DNA from: Acetobacter estunensis
GTDB lineage: Bacteria; Pseudomonadota; Alphaproteobacteria; Acetobacterales; Acetobacteraceae
Reading direction: 5' to 3'
Assembly (NCBI RefSeq): GCF_019083805.1
Contig: NZ_JAHRDV010000001.1
Span: forward strand, 186,001-250,000
DNA length: 64,000 nt
Every line of letters starts with the position of its first letter. Within the stretch, counting starts at the first letter, position 1. A program made the position numbers and the translations under genes. Shown piece after piece: positions 9,115 to 18,243 of this stretch. The notes beneath the pieces were generated by a model. It was not told the DNA's origin. It did no database searches and saw only the letters and a program-made list of their open reading frames with translations.

Positions 9115-10730
9115 GATTCAACTCCCCGTCCGCGCACGGGAAACATGCCGCGCGGATGACGCTGGATGTAGAGAATGACCAGCACGAGAATGGCGATCTT
9201 GGCCGATACGGCCCCAATAGTCGGCTCCAGAATCTTGCCGCCCATACCAAGCGCCATAGCCGCCGCCAGCGTGCCCCACAGGTTACCCACGCCACCGAAC
9301 ACCACCACCATGAAACTGTCGATGATGTAAGACTGTCCAAGATTGGGGCTGACATTGTCGATCTGGCTAACCGCCACGCCGGCAAGTCCAGCTAATCCCG
9401 CACCCAATCCGAAAGCCAGCGCATCGACCCGAGGTGTGCGGATGCCCATGAGCGCGGCCATGCGCCGGTTCTGCGTCACCGCCCGCATCTGGAGACCCAG
9501 CGGCGTCCGGCGCAGCACCAGCATGAGGCCGCCCAGCACCAATCCGGAAAAAATGAAGATCGCAAGCCGATTGAGCGTGATGTCCATGCCTCCCAGCGCG
9601 AACGACCCCGATAGCCATGAGGGTGTCTCGACCGCAAGATTGGTTGGCCCGAAAATGGAGCGCACGGCCTGCTGCAGAATGAGGGAAAGCCCCCAGGTCG
9701 CCAGCAAGGTTTCCAGCGGGCGACCATAGAGAAAGCGGATCAGTCCCCGCTCGATCACTACACCAATCGTGCCACACACGAGAAAAGCCACTGGAATGGC
9801 GAGAAGAATGGCCACAGGCTCCAACATGGGCGCCGTTGCGCGAATACCCTGCTGAACCATCCACGTCGTATAGGCCCCGATCATCATCATCTCGCCATGG
9901 GCCATATTGATCACGCCCATCACACCGAAAGTGATGGCCAGACCCGTGGCTGCCAGCAACAGAACGGAGCCATAACTCAGACCATAGAACGCATTCTGGA
10001 ACACGCTCCACATACGCAGATGCCAATCAATGGCGGATACCCCTTCGGATGCCGCCTTGCGCACATCCGGCGCTTCCACGGATGATGCTGCGACCGAAGC
10101 CAGAATGCTCCGCGCCTCCAATCCGCCCACGCCGGCCAGTGTATGCACCGCCTCCAGACGCTGGCCCTGAGCATCCTCCCCTGCGGGCTGCCCAAGAATT
10201 GTCGCCGCACGCGCTTCCTCAAGCTTCACACGCACGCCGGAATCCTTTTCCACCGACAACGCATGATCGATCGCTGGAAGCAGAGCCGGATCGTGCCGTC
10301 CATACAACGCGGTGGCGGCCTTCAGGCGCACATCCCGCTGCGGCGCAACCAACTCCATCTCCGCCTGCGCACCGGCCAGTGCCTTACGCACACGATTGTT
10401 TAGCCGCACGGGATGCAGGTCAGGTGGTGTCGCGCTGGCAGGCTGGCCTGTGCGGGCCTCCACATAATTCTCGCCCTGACGGATGAACAGACCACCCTGA
10501 GAGGACGCAAAAAGCTGGTGTCCTTCCAGCGCATGCAGAACCGCTGCCGCTTGCGGGTTGCCGGAAGCGGCAAGCGTGGCGATGGCCCCGGCCACATCTT
10601 CGAAATGCCCGCTGGCAAGCGCATCGAACTCATCTGCGCGCGCAAGAGGCGAGAAAACGATGGCGGCTCCCATTACGAGAGCCGCCATCACACCGGAAAG
10701 CCATCCGGCCTTACGCATGCTTCTTGCCAA
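9111..10730 (-). CDS. urtB: Urea ABC transporter permease UrtB
   Basis: LivH-class permease of 539 residues. As usual for UrtB, it has a signal-like N-terminus, then about 200 residues of non-membrane sequence, then the permease body. The body contains GLAITFGVMGVINMAHGEMMMIGAY and DSFMVVVFGGVGNLWGTLAAA. The start at 10730 lies inside the end of urtA (20-nt overlap); the alternative ATG at 10718 still overlaps by 8 nt. Confidence 0.95.
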   Translation of the reverse strand: MARSMRKAGWLSGVMAALVMGAAIVFSPLARADEFDALASGHFEDVAGAIATLAASGNPQAAAVLHALEGHQLFASSQGGLFIRQGENYVEARTGQPASATPPDLHPVRLNNRVRKALAGAQAEMELVAPQRDVRLKAATALYGRHDPALLPAIDHALSVEKDSGVRVKLEEARAATILGQPAGEDAQGQRLEAVHTLAGVGGLEARSILASVAASSVEAPDVRKAASEGVSAIDWHLRMWSVFQNAFYGLSYGSVLLLAATGLAITFGVMGVINMAHGEMMMIGAYTTWMVQQGIRATAPMLEPVAILLAIPVAFLVCGTIGVVIERGLIRFLYGRPLETLLATWGLSLILQQAVRSIFGPTNLAVETPSWLSGSFALGGMDITLNRLAIFIFSGLVLGGLMLVLRRTPLGLQMRAVTQNRRMAALMGIRTPRVDALAFGLGAGLAGLAGVAVSQIDNVSPNLGQSYIIDSFMVVVFGGVGNLWGTLAAAMALGMGGKILEPTIGAVSAKIAILVLVILYIQRHPRGMFPVRGRGVES

Positions 10731-12051
10731 TGCAGGTCTTTGTCACGGTGTTGTAGTTGCCGCACGCAATCGGCTGGCTCCAGTCTCCGATCAGATCCTT
10801 GGTTTCCGGCACCCATGGCGACCACGCCTGCCCCGGCACGAGCGAGGGCGTCTTCCACACCACCGAGAACTGTTCATCATCCTGAATCTCACCGATATAG
10901 ACAGGCTTCGTCAGATGATGGTCGGGCAGCATCTCGGCCACGCCACCCGTCAGATTGGGCTGACGGATGCCGATCATGGTGTCGATCACCTTGTCATGGT
11001 CGGTCGTGCCGGCCTTGGTGACAGCCTGAACCCACATGTTGAAGCCGATATAATGCGCTTCCATCGGATCGTTGGTGGTGCGCTTGGGATTTTTCGTGAA
11101 CTCATGCCACTGTTTGATGAACGCCTTGTTCGCGGGCGTATCGATGCTCTCGAAATAATTCCACGCCGCGAGCTGACCCACCAGCGGTTTGGTGTCCATG
11201 CCCGCCAGCTCTTCCTCACCCACGCTGAAGGCCATCACCGGAATGTCGGTGGAGGAAATGCCCTGATTGCCGAGTTCCTTGTAAAACGGCACGTTGGCAT
11301 CGCCATTGATGGTAGAGACCACCGCCGTCTTCTTGCCCGCCGAGCCAAAAGCTTTGATCTGGGACACGATGGTCTGCCAGTCGGACTGTCCGAACGGCGT
11401 GTAGTTGACCATAATGTCCTCGTCCGCGATCCCCTTTGACTTGAGATAATTCGCGAGAATTTGGTTGGTCGTGCGCGGATAGACATAATCCGTACCCACC
11501 AACGCGAACCGTTTCGCGCCACCGCCGTCTTCGCTCAGAAGATAGTCCACGGCGGGAATAGCCTGCTGGTTGGGAGCAGCACCGGTATAGAAGATATTGC
11601 GACTGCACTCCTGCGCTTCGTACTGCACCGGATAGAACAGAATGCCGTTGAGTTCCTCGAACACCGGCAGCACCGATTTGCGCGACACGCTGGTCCAGCA
11701 CCCGAACACAGCCGACACCTTGTCCACCGAGAGAAGCTGGCGCGCCTTCTCGGCAAACAGCGGCCAGTTGGACGCTGGATCCACCACGACTGCCTCCAGA
11801 GGACGACCGAGCAGTCCGCCCTTGCGGTTCTGCTCGGCAATCAGCATCAGCATGACATCCTTAAGAGTAGTCTCGCTGATGGCCATCGTGCCCGAAAGCG
11901 AATGCAGGATGCCCACCTTAATCGGCTCGCCCTTGGGCGCCGCCGCGTAGGACCGCTCACTGCTCCATGCGGCACCCACGGCCGCCACCGAAGAAGCGAG
12001 AGCCAGACGTCCGAACGCGCGACGGGAAAGATTCGGCAGGGTGACGGGCAT
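10711..12051 (-). CDS. urtA: Urea ABC transporter substrate-binding protein UrtA
   Basis: Periplasmic urea-binding protein of about 446 residues. The N-terminus carries a twin-arginine export signal (SRRAFGRLAL, then a hydrophobic stretch to YAAA), so it is probably exported folded by Tat. Family stretches are IKVGILHSLSGTMAISE, VDPASNWPLFAEKARQLL and GCWTSVSRKSVLPVFEE. Start at 12051 is supported by AAAGGA 9 nt upstream. First gene of urtABCDE, divergent from the NCS1-kinase gene over 132 nt that contain a perfect inverted repeat. Confidence 0.96.
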   Translation of the reverse strand: MPVTLPNLSRRAFGRLALASSVAAVGAAWSSERSYAAAPKGEPIKVGILHSLSGTMAISETTLKDVMLMLIAEQNRKGGLLGRPLEAVVVDPASNWPLFAEKARQLLSVDKVSAVFGCWTSVSRKSVLPVFEELNGILFYPVQYEAQECSRNIFYTGAAPNQQAIPAVDYLLSEDGGGAKRFALVGTDYVYPRTTNQILANYLKSKGIADEDIMVNYTPFGQSDWQTIVSQIKAFGSAGKKTAVVSTINGDANVPFYKELGNQGISSTDIPVMAFSVGEEELAGMDTKPLVGQLAAWNYFESIDTPANKAFIKQWHEFTKNPKRTTNDPMEAHYIGFNMWVQAVTKAGTTDHDKVIDTMIGIRQPNLTGGVAEMLPDHHLTKPVYIGEIQDDEQFSVVWKTPSLVPGQAWSPWVPETKDLIGDWSQPIACGNYNTVTKTCIGKKHA

Positions 12052-12105
12052 GATGAACGGTCCTTTTGCTGCTGCCCCTATTCTCGGCCGAAGAGAAAAC
12101 ATCTT

Positions 12106-12129
12106 CCCATACGCAATCCTGCGTATGGG
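12106..12129. promoter_or_regulatory. Perfect inverted repeat between urtA and the sensor kinase
   Basis: CCCATACGCA, 4 nt, TGCGTATGGG: ten perfectly paired bases with a TACG-N8-CGTA core. It lies 55 nt upstream of urtA and 55 nt upstream of the divergent kinase start, an ideal place for one operator to control both. LuxR-type response regulators usually bind two-fold symmetric sites, and one such regulator is encoded just downstream, so it is the leading candidate ligand (inference). Confidence 0.7.
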
Positions 12130-12183
12130 CCGGAGTTCTTTTCGGTTACGATACTGTCTGCAGCCATCCGGACAGCCGAAAAC

Positions 12184-15100
12184 GTGACCTTGCCGACCGA
12201 CACCAGCCGTCTGCGCATCGTGCGCACCCGCCGGGCCTACAGCCGCTGGGCCGCCGACCAGACCTTCGAAGACTACGCCCTGCGCTTCACGGCACGGCGT
12301 GCCCGTACGGTCACCCCCATGCGGGCCGCCCTGACCGCGCTGGGGTCCATCTCTTTTCTGGCGCTCGAAGCGATGGGCGGCACGCTGACTCTCGCCTTCG
12401 GTTTCACCAACACGGCACTGGCCATTCTTCTCGTCACCATCGTCATTTTCTGCGTGAGCCTTCCTCTCTCCGCCACAGCAGCCCGCGCGGGACTGGATAT
12501 CGACCTCCTTACGCGGGGCACGGGTTTCGGCTATATCGGCTCAACCATTACCTCCCTGCTCTACGCCAGCTTCACTTTCATTTTCTTCGGACTTGAAGCC
12601 GCCATATTGGCCGGCACGCTCCACGCTCTGTTGGGTGTTCCGCTCTGGCTGGCCTATCTCCTCTGCGCCGCCATCATCATTCCGCTGGTGACGTGGGGCA
12701 TCACCTTCATCGCCCGCTTCCAGATCGCGACCCAGCCGCTCTGGCTCTTCCTCAATCTGGTGCCCCTTGCCGTGCTCCTGATCCTTCATCCGGACGCTCT
12801 CCCTGCATGGACGCATTTTCCGGGTCTGGAGCCGCTTTTTCCGCACATCGATCCCATCGCCATCGGAAGCGCCGCATCCGTCATGGTCGTGCTGGTCTGC
12901 CAGAGCGCGGAACAGATCGACTTTCTGCGTTTTCTTCCTCCACTCACCGCGGCCAATCGACGACAATGGTGGACCGCCCTCGTGCTTGGCGGCCCGGGCT
13001 GGGTGCTGTTCGATGCGTTTAAGCTGCTGGCAGGCTCCTTTCTCGCGTGGATGGTCTTGAACGCAGGATTCACGCCGGCACAGGCGGTGCAACCGGGACT
13101 GATGTACTGGCTGGCGTGGGGAACCTTCGCACCGACACCCGTCGCAACCTTTCTGACCGTCATGCTGGTCGCGCTGGCACAGGTGAAGATCAACATCACC
13201 AACGCCTATGCCGGCTCTTTAGCGTGGTCGAACTTCTTTTCCCGCCTGACACACACGCATCCAGGACGTGTGTTCTACGTTATCTTCAATGTCACCATAG
13301 CACTTTTACTGATGGAAGCCGGTCTGGTCAGCACGATCCAGACGGGCCTGACGCTCTATGCCGTACTGGCCTGTGCATGGATCGGGGCCATTCTGGGTGA
13401 CATCGTCTTTTGCAAGCCGCTGGGCTTCAGTCCCCCTTTCGTGGAGTTCAAACGCGCCCTGTTGCCAGACCTCAACATCGTGGGACTGGGCGCGTGGGGG
13501 CTTGCCGCAACCTTGGGCATTGCAGCACTGTGGGGCGCACTTGGCGAACACACCGCAGCCTTCGCGCCTTTCATGACATTGGGAGTGGCCTGTTTGACGG
13601 CCCCGATCCTTGCGTGGATCACAGGCGGACGCACCTATCTTGCCCGCCAGCAGCCCGCTGGATGGAATGCGCGTCCCGCCATGGCATGCGTAATCTGCGA
13701 ACACAGTTTCGAGGCCGAAGACATGGCTGAATGCCCGGCCTATGGCGGCACCATCTGCTCGCTGTGCTGCTCTCTCGACGGGCGCTGCCGGGATCGCTGC
13801 AAACCCGTTTCCACGCGCATGGCGTCTCAACTCGCCACGCCGTTGCGTGCATTGCCTACACGCATCCGCCGCCTTCTGCTCACACCCGGAGGCCGCTTTG
13901 TGCTCATTATGACGGGTGTCACCGTTGTACTGGCCGTTCTGTCATGGCAAACGGGGCGCGCATGGAACGGTCTGTTCCTGATAGTGTTCCTTGCCTGCGC
14001 GGTGGGCGCGTGGCTGCTGGTGATGGCGCAGGAAGGGCGCCGGACCGCCACACGCGAGACGCTGCACCAGACCCGGCTACTGATGAACGAAATCCGCGCT
14101 CGCCGCCGCACCGACCGCGCGCTGAAAATCGCCCGTGAGAAGGCTGAAGCCGCAAGTCTTGCCAAGACACGCTACATCAGCGGCATCAGCCACGAAATCC
14201 GCTCTCCGCTGAATGCCATCATGGGCTACATCCAGCTTCTCCAGCACGACCCGCGCGTTCCGTCCGAACGACACCGTGCTCTCGACATCATGCGCGAAAG
14301 TGGTGAGCACATCACGAGCATTCTCTCCGGTCTGCTCGACATATCCCGCATCGAAGCGGGACGGATCGAACTGCATTCGGACATCGTAGCGCTGCCCATC
14401 TTTCTGGAATCCGTCGCTCAGATGATCCGCCCGCAGGCATTGGCCAAAGGGCTACGCTTCGTCTGGAAACCCGGTCATCTGCCCGCCGTCGTCACATGCG
14501 ACGAGCATCGCCTGCGTCAGATCCTGCTCAACCTGCTCTCCAATGCCGTGAAGTTCACGTCCCGCGGCAGCGTGACTTTCTCAGCACGCTGGCAGGGACA
14601 GATCGCCGAATTCGTCATTGAGGACACTGGTGCAGGGATCGCACCGGAAGATCACAACCGTATCTTCGAGCCGTTCGAACGTGCCGCCGCCACATCCAGC
14701 GTGCCGGGAACGGGACTGGGACTGACCATTACAAAACTGCTCACCGAAATCCTCGGCGGCGAACTGACATTTACCAGCACACCCGGACAAGGCTCTCGCT
14801 TTAGAGTGAGGCTGATGCTGCCGGACCGGCAGGTGGAACTCCTACCGCGTCTGCCCGCCTTTCCCTGTGGATATGAGGGACCACATCGCACAATCCTCGT
14901 CGTAGACGACGACAGACAGCACCGTCAGATCATGCGCGAGATTCTGGAACGATGCAGCTTCACCGTCGAAGAAGCCGAAAACGCCGTAACATGTCTCGAC
15001 ACGCTACCTCATGTTCAGCCGGACCTGCTGCTGCTCGATCTTTCAATGCCCGGCATGGACGGGCGCGATCTTGCTTTGCGCATACGACAGGGACCGTTTG

Positions 15101-15504
15101 CTTATCTACCGCTGATGTTTCTCACAGGAAATCTGGTGGAAAGCGCAAACCGACATGTGCCCTCGCTCGATGACTGCCCGGTTCTGGGAAAACCGGTGAA
15201 CCTGACGCTTCTGATTGAAGAAATCGGGCGTATACTGAAGTTGGAGTGGGTCTTTCCCGAGACTGTCAGTCCTTCCCTCATCCCAACACCTGTGAGTCCA
15301 TCCACCGCCGAACTTTCTGCTGCGGAACGGAAGACGCTTCTCTCCTCTCTGAATGGCGGCAACCTCAAACAGCTTCGCGAACACTTGGCGACCATGCAGC
15401 AAAACCGGCCGGAACTGGAACCGGCTCTTGCTCCGCTCCTGAAACTGGTCACGTCCTATCAACTTGAAGCCCTGCGCCACCATCTGGAGGCTCCCCTTCC
15501 ATGA
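12184..15504 (+). CDS. NCS1-transporter/histidine kinase/receiver hybrid sensor
   Basis: A three-part membrane sensor of about 1106 residues. Residues ~40-490 are an NCS1-like (purine-cytosine permease superfamily) body with about 12 hydrophobic helices, including DIDLLTRGTGFGYIGSTITSL. Residues 502-539 form a Cys-rich knot, CX2C-X11-CX7CX2CC-X5-CX3C, that looks metal-binding. Two further helices follow (~560-620), then a HisKA domain with phosphoacceptor His670 in SHEIRSPLNA, a HATPase_c domain (NLLSNAVKF, GTGLGL), and a receiver with Asp952 in LLDLSMPGMDG. The first in-frame ATG (12319) would cut off the conserved cytosolic N-terminus EDYALRFTA, so GTG 12184 is preferred although its ribosome site is weak. 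Divergent from urtA, so probably a sensor for urea or a related nitrogen solute. Confidence 0.9.
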   Translation: MTLPTDTSRLRIVRTRRAYSRWAADQTFEDYALRFTARRARTVTPMRAALTALGSISFLALEAMGGTLTLAFGFTNTALAILLVTIVIFCVSLPLSATAARAGLDIDLLTRGTGFGYIGSTITSLLYASFTFIFFGLEAAILAGTLHALLGVPLWLAYLLCAAIIIPLVTWGITFIARFQIATQPLWLFLNLVPLAVLLILHPDALPAWTHFPGLEPLFPHIDPIAIGSAASVMVVLVCQSAEQIDFLRFLPPLTAANRRQWWTALVLGGPGWVLFDAFKLLAGSFLAWMVLNAGFTPAQAVQPGLMYWLAWGTFAPTPVATFLTVMLVALAQVKINITNAYAGSLAWSNFFSRLTHTHPGRVFYVIFNVTIALLLMEAGLVSTIQTGLTLYAVLACAWIGAILGDIVFCKPLGFSPPFVEFKRALLPDLNIVGLGAWGLAATLGIAALWGALGEHTAAFAPFMTLGVACLTAPILAWITGGRTYLARQQPAGWNARPAMACVICEHSFEAEDMAECPAYGGTICSLCCSLDGRCRDRCKPVSTRMASQLATPLRALPTRIRRLLLTPGGRFVLIMTGVTVVLAVLSWQTGRAWNGLFLIVFLACAVGAWLLVMAQEGRRTATRETLHQTRLLMNEIRARRRTDRALKIAREKAEAASLAKTRYISGISHEIRSPLNAIMGYIQLLQHDPRVPSERHRALDIMRESGEHITSILSGLLDISRIEAGRIELHSDIVALPIFLESVAQMIRPQALAKGLRFVWKPGHLPAVVTCDEHRLRQILLNLLSNAVKFTSRGSVTFSARWQGQIAEFVIEDTGAGIAPEDHNRIFEPFERAAATSSVPGTGLGLTITKLLTEILGGELTFTSTPGQGSRFRVRLMLPDRQVELLPRLPAFPCGYEGPHRTILVVDDDRQHRQIMREILERCSFTVEEAENAVTCLDTLPHVQPDLLLLDLSMPGMDGRDLALRIRQGPFAYLPLMFLTGNLVESANRHVPSLDDCPVLGKPVNLTLLIEEIGRILKLEWVFPETVSPSLIPTPVSPSTAELSAAERKTLLSSLNGGNLKQLREHLATMQQNRPELEPALAPLLKLVTSYQLEALRHHLEAPLP

Positions 15505-16385
15505 CAAACGCTCCCACTCGCAAGACCGTCCTTGTCATTGATGACGACCCCGCTGTTCTTGGCCTGATGGATGAACATCTTACCCATGGCGGTTATGACG
15601 TGCTGCTCGCGCAGTCGGGACCGGCCGCGCTTGAAGTTGTGGCCCGATGTGTGCCCGATCTGGTTCTGGTGGACGCGCTGATGCCCGGCATGACAGGGTG
15701 GGACGTGTGTGAGGCTCTGCGCCACGACACACGGCTGGTCCACACGCCCATCATTTTCATGACCGGCCTGACCGAGACCGAACACGTGATCCGCGCTTTC
15801 GAGCTGGGGGCTGCGGACTACGTCACAAAACCCCTGCGGCTGGAAGAAGTTCTGGCGCGCATCGGCGTGCGGATCGAAGCAGCCTCCCGCATCCGTGCGG
15901 CCCATGGCGCTCTGGACAGCGCGGGGCGTTTTCTTCTCGCTGTCAGCCGCGCGGGCGATATGCTGTGGACCACGCCCCATGCCGCACAGCTTTTGGACAA
16001 AATCCCCGATGGAGCGCTTGCCGCCCTCCTGCGAGGAACGAGCCTGCCGCCCCCCGGCTCGGTAATGCTACGCGAAAGCACGAGCGAGGACGAACTGACA
16101 CTCACTTTTGTCGGCGCCATTAATGACGACGAACTGCTCCTGCGTCTGGCCAGTCACTCCCTCCATCCGGAGCGACTGCTTCAGGCGCGACTGGGACTGA
16201 GCGGGCGGGAAGCCGAAGTGCTGCTGTGGATCTCACGGGGCAAGACCAGCCGCGACATCGCGGACATCCTCACCGTCAGCCCGCGCACGATCGATAAACA
16301 CATCGAACAAATCTACAACAAGACCGGTCTTAGCTCGCGGGCCGCAGCAGCGGCCACGGCCTCGCGCCTGCTTGGAGAAAGGTAA
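15501..16385 (+). CDS. LuxR/FixJ-type response regulator
   Basis: Partner of the preceding hybrid kinase: its ATG overlaps the kinase stop by 4 nt (ATGA). Residues 8-125 are a receiver with DDD at 14-16, phosphoacceptor Asp58 in LVDALMPGMTG and the KP pair of the last strand. A middle segment of ~90 residues is unassigned. The C-terminal ~60 residues are a LuxR helix-turn-helix (LSGREAEVLLWISRGKTSRDIADILTVSPRTIDKH). Its stop abuts the convergent gene at 16386 with no intergenic base. Likely target: the symmetric site at 12106-12129. Confidence 0.93.
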   Translation: MTNAPTRKTVLVIDDDPAVLGLMDEHLTHGGYDVLLAQSGPAALEVVARCVPDLVLVDALMPGMTGWDVCEALRHDTRLVHTPIIFMTGLTETEHVIRAFELGAADYVTKPLRLEEVLARIGVRIEAASRIRAAHGALDSAGRFLLAVSRAGDMLWTTPHAAQLLDKIPDGALAALLRGTSLPPPGSVMLRESTSEDELTLTFVGAINDDELLLRLASHSLHPERLLQARLGLSGREAEVLLWISRGKTSRDIADILTVSPRTIDKHIEQIYNKTGLSSRAAAAATASRLLGER

Positions 16386-16826
16386 TTACTGCCCGCGCAC
16401 CTGATCGTCGAGGATGGTGGTGCGTTTCTCCGCAGGAGAGCCCACTTCCGGGCACAACTTGTTCTGCTCCACATGGCGCACCGAGAGCAACCGCGCCTGC
16501 AGGGCGTCGCGTCCCATCTCGTTGGTATCCTGACGGATGGGCTTGCCCGCTGGAGAGAGGGTCATTCCCTTCATGATGCCGACACCCGGCACGGGATCGA
16601 ACTTTACGTAAAATCCCTGATCTTCCTCAGCCGTGCCGGCCGCCACATCCGCCGCCTCTTTCCGTTTTACCACGTCCAACTGATCGGATAACCGCACGTC
16701 CTCGACAAACAGATGGCGGCAATCGAGAGTGTCGAGAGGAGGTTCCACCGCATGCGCCGCGCTTCCGGCGACACCGCAGGTGAGAAAAACCAGTCCGCAC
16801 ATGATCCGGGGCTTCAAGATCAACAT
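16386..16826 (-). CDS. Small secreted protein, unknown function
   Basis: 146 residues with a signal peptide (MLILKPRIMCGLVFLTCGVAGSAAHA). The mature part has two cysteines (LDCRHL and KLCPEV), possibly a disulfide, and no domain I recognise. GGGAG lies 9 nt before the ATG. It follows the porin gene on the same strand with a 67-nt gap and could be co-transcribed with it. Location inside the urea island is the only hint to function. Confidence 0.65.
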   Translation of the reverse strand: MLILKPRIMCGLVFLTCGVAGSAAHAVEPPLDTLDCRHLFVEDVRLSDQLDVVKRKEAADVAAGTAEEDQGFYVKFDPVPGVGIMKGMTLSPAGKPIRQDTNEMGRDALQARLLSVRHVEQNKLCPEVGSPAEKRTTILDDQVRGQ

Positions 16827-16893
16827 TCCAATGTCTCCCGGCGGCTGTCCGCATCAGCACGCCTGTCAAGTGATGTCCTCGGGTCGGTTGGCG

Positions 16894-18096
16894 TCAGTAC
16901 TGGAACTGCATGCCCAGAAGAAAGGCGTTCGAGGCCCGCGTGCCCATCGGCTTGTAGCGCACGTAATCGAAGGTAAAGCGCAGATTGTGACCATCCATCA
17001 CATAGTTCGCGCCGGCATCGAACTGTGTGGTTTTCGGATGCCCCGCCCCGTACATATCCTTCTTGAAACGGAACTGCTGATAACGCACCAGCGGCTGGAT
17101 GCGCCCCCAGCCAAGCTTGTAGGGGATCAGGTAGGCCGTACTGGCCAGAAACGCCGTGCCGTCGTTAATGCCGCCGACATTGCCATAATCGGGAGAACGC
17201 TGCCCGTGGCCCGCCGCGATGTCTTTCACGCCGTCGGTGTAATACTGGTAATACGCACCTTCCAGAGTATAGACACCGTAGCGCGCGTCAGGACCGATTT
17301 TCTTCTCGAACAGACCGTCGATGTTCCAGGCTTTGTAGTCACCCTTCTGCTGCGCCGTACCTACGCCATCGGTTTCGTACTGACCGGCCAGACCGATCGC
17401 AAGAATGTCGGCTTTTCCGTAATAGGTGCTGGCCGTGTAATAGGCAGGTGACGGTTCGGGATCGAGAAAATTGTATTCCAGACGGGCTGCAAACAAAGGA
17501 TGCTCGCCTCGGTTGGACGCATCGCGCTGCCAGTTATGGCCCCGATAGACACCCGCAACGTAGCGAAAATGATCCTTCATCAGCTTGCCCCACACCGCAA
17601 GACCATCGTCACGGCCGGACCATGCGCCGGGATACTGGGACACGATGGGAAAAGCATAGGTGCTGAGAAAGTATGGCCCGTCGAGATTGGAGCGATCACT
17701 CGGAGTCAGCATCCGACCGCCCCAGACATTGAAAGCTTTCCACGGTTCGACCTGAAGGATGCCGTCGAGCACGTTCCAGTTGCCATCGCGCAGCCGCTCG
17801 AGATTGAGCGTCGCCTTGACGTATTTGTGGAACTGCGCACCCATATAGACACGAAAATCGCTTGCGCTCGCAGCGCTCGAATTACTCGGCGTCGCGGCCG
17901 GATCCTTGCTGAGATACTGGGCTCTCACACCGACACCCAGTGTGAAGAACTGGTCCTTGCCAAAATTGACCGTCACAGCAGCGCGTGACTCTGTGGGAGC
18001 CAACGCGCTGAACGCGGCACAAATCGACAGAATACTTCCGCACCTGAGCAGGTTTTCTTTTCGGCTCATCGAGAACCGCGACGCAAGCGCAATCAT
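16894..18096 (-). CDS. Outer-membrane porin
   Basis: A beta-barrel protein: signal peptide, then alternating aromatic strands, ending in the C-terminal aromatic motif FLLGMQFQY needed for outer-membrane assembly. It has no periplasmic domain. The start at 18096 is chosen because GGGAGG sits 6 nt upstream; the ATG at 18102 would directly touch the ribosome site. It follows ureG on the same strand after 147 nt. Predicted porins accompany urea and short-chain amide gene clusters in other proteobacteria, so a urea or small-amide channel is plausible but unproven. Confidence 0.82.
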   Translation of the reverse strand: MIALASRFSMSRKENLLRCGSILSICAAFSALAPTESRAAVTVNFGKDQFFTLGVGVRAQYLSKDPAATPSNSSAASASDFRVYMGAQFHKYVKATLNLERLRDGNWNVLDGILQVEPWKAFNVWGGRMLTPSDRSNLDGPYFLSTYAFPIVSQYPGAWSGRDDGLAVWGKLMKDHFRYVAGVYRGHNWQRDASNRGEHPLFAARLEYNFLDPEPSPAYYTASTYYGKADILAIGLAGQYETDGVGTAQQKGDYKAWNIDGLFEKKIGPDARYGVYTLEGAYYQYYTDGVKDIAAGHGQRSPDYGNVGGINDGTAFLASTAYLIPYKLGWGRIQPLVRYQQFRFKKDMYGAGHPKTTQFDAGANYVMDGHNLRFTFDYVRYKPMGTRASNAFLLGMQFQY

Positions 18097-18142
18097 GAAC
18101 ATCCTCCCGTGGCCGCAGTCACCAGTTGGCGACAGGAGAAAC

Positions 18143-18163
18143 ATTACGAAAACGAATCGTAAT
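18143..18163. promoter_or_regulatory. Inverted repeat upstream of the porin
   Basis: ATTACGA, 7 nt, TCGTAAT, 47 nt before the porin start: seven perfectly paired bases with TACG and CGTA half-sites, as in the repeat upstream of urtA but with one extra base between them. Possibly an operator of the same response regulator. Confidence 0.45.
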
Positions 18164-18243
18164 CGCGGGATGCGTGAAATTACTTAGAGACGGACATTTC
18201 TCCGCTGACGTGATGAAAACACCCCATCACTCCAACGAATGTT

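Noticed and set aside
11461-12183. N-terminal 241-codon extension of the NCS1-kinase frame
   Set aside because: It is antisense to urtA and unlike any NCS1 protein; family similarity starts at about 12184.
18210-18230. GTGATG ... CATCAC hairpin after ureG
   Set aside because: Six pairs with a 9-nt loop and no following T-run; not enough for a terminator call.
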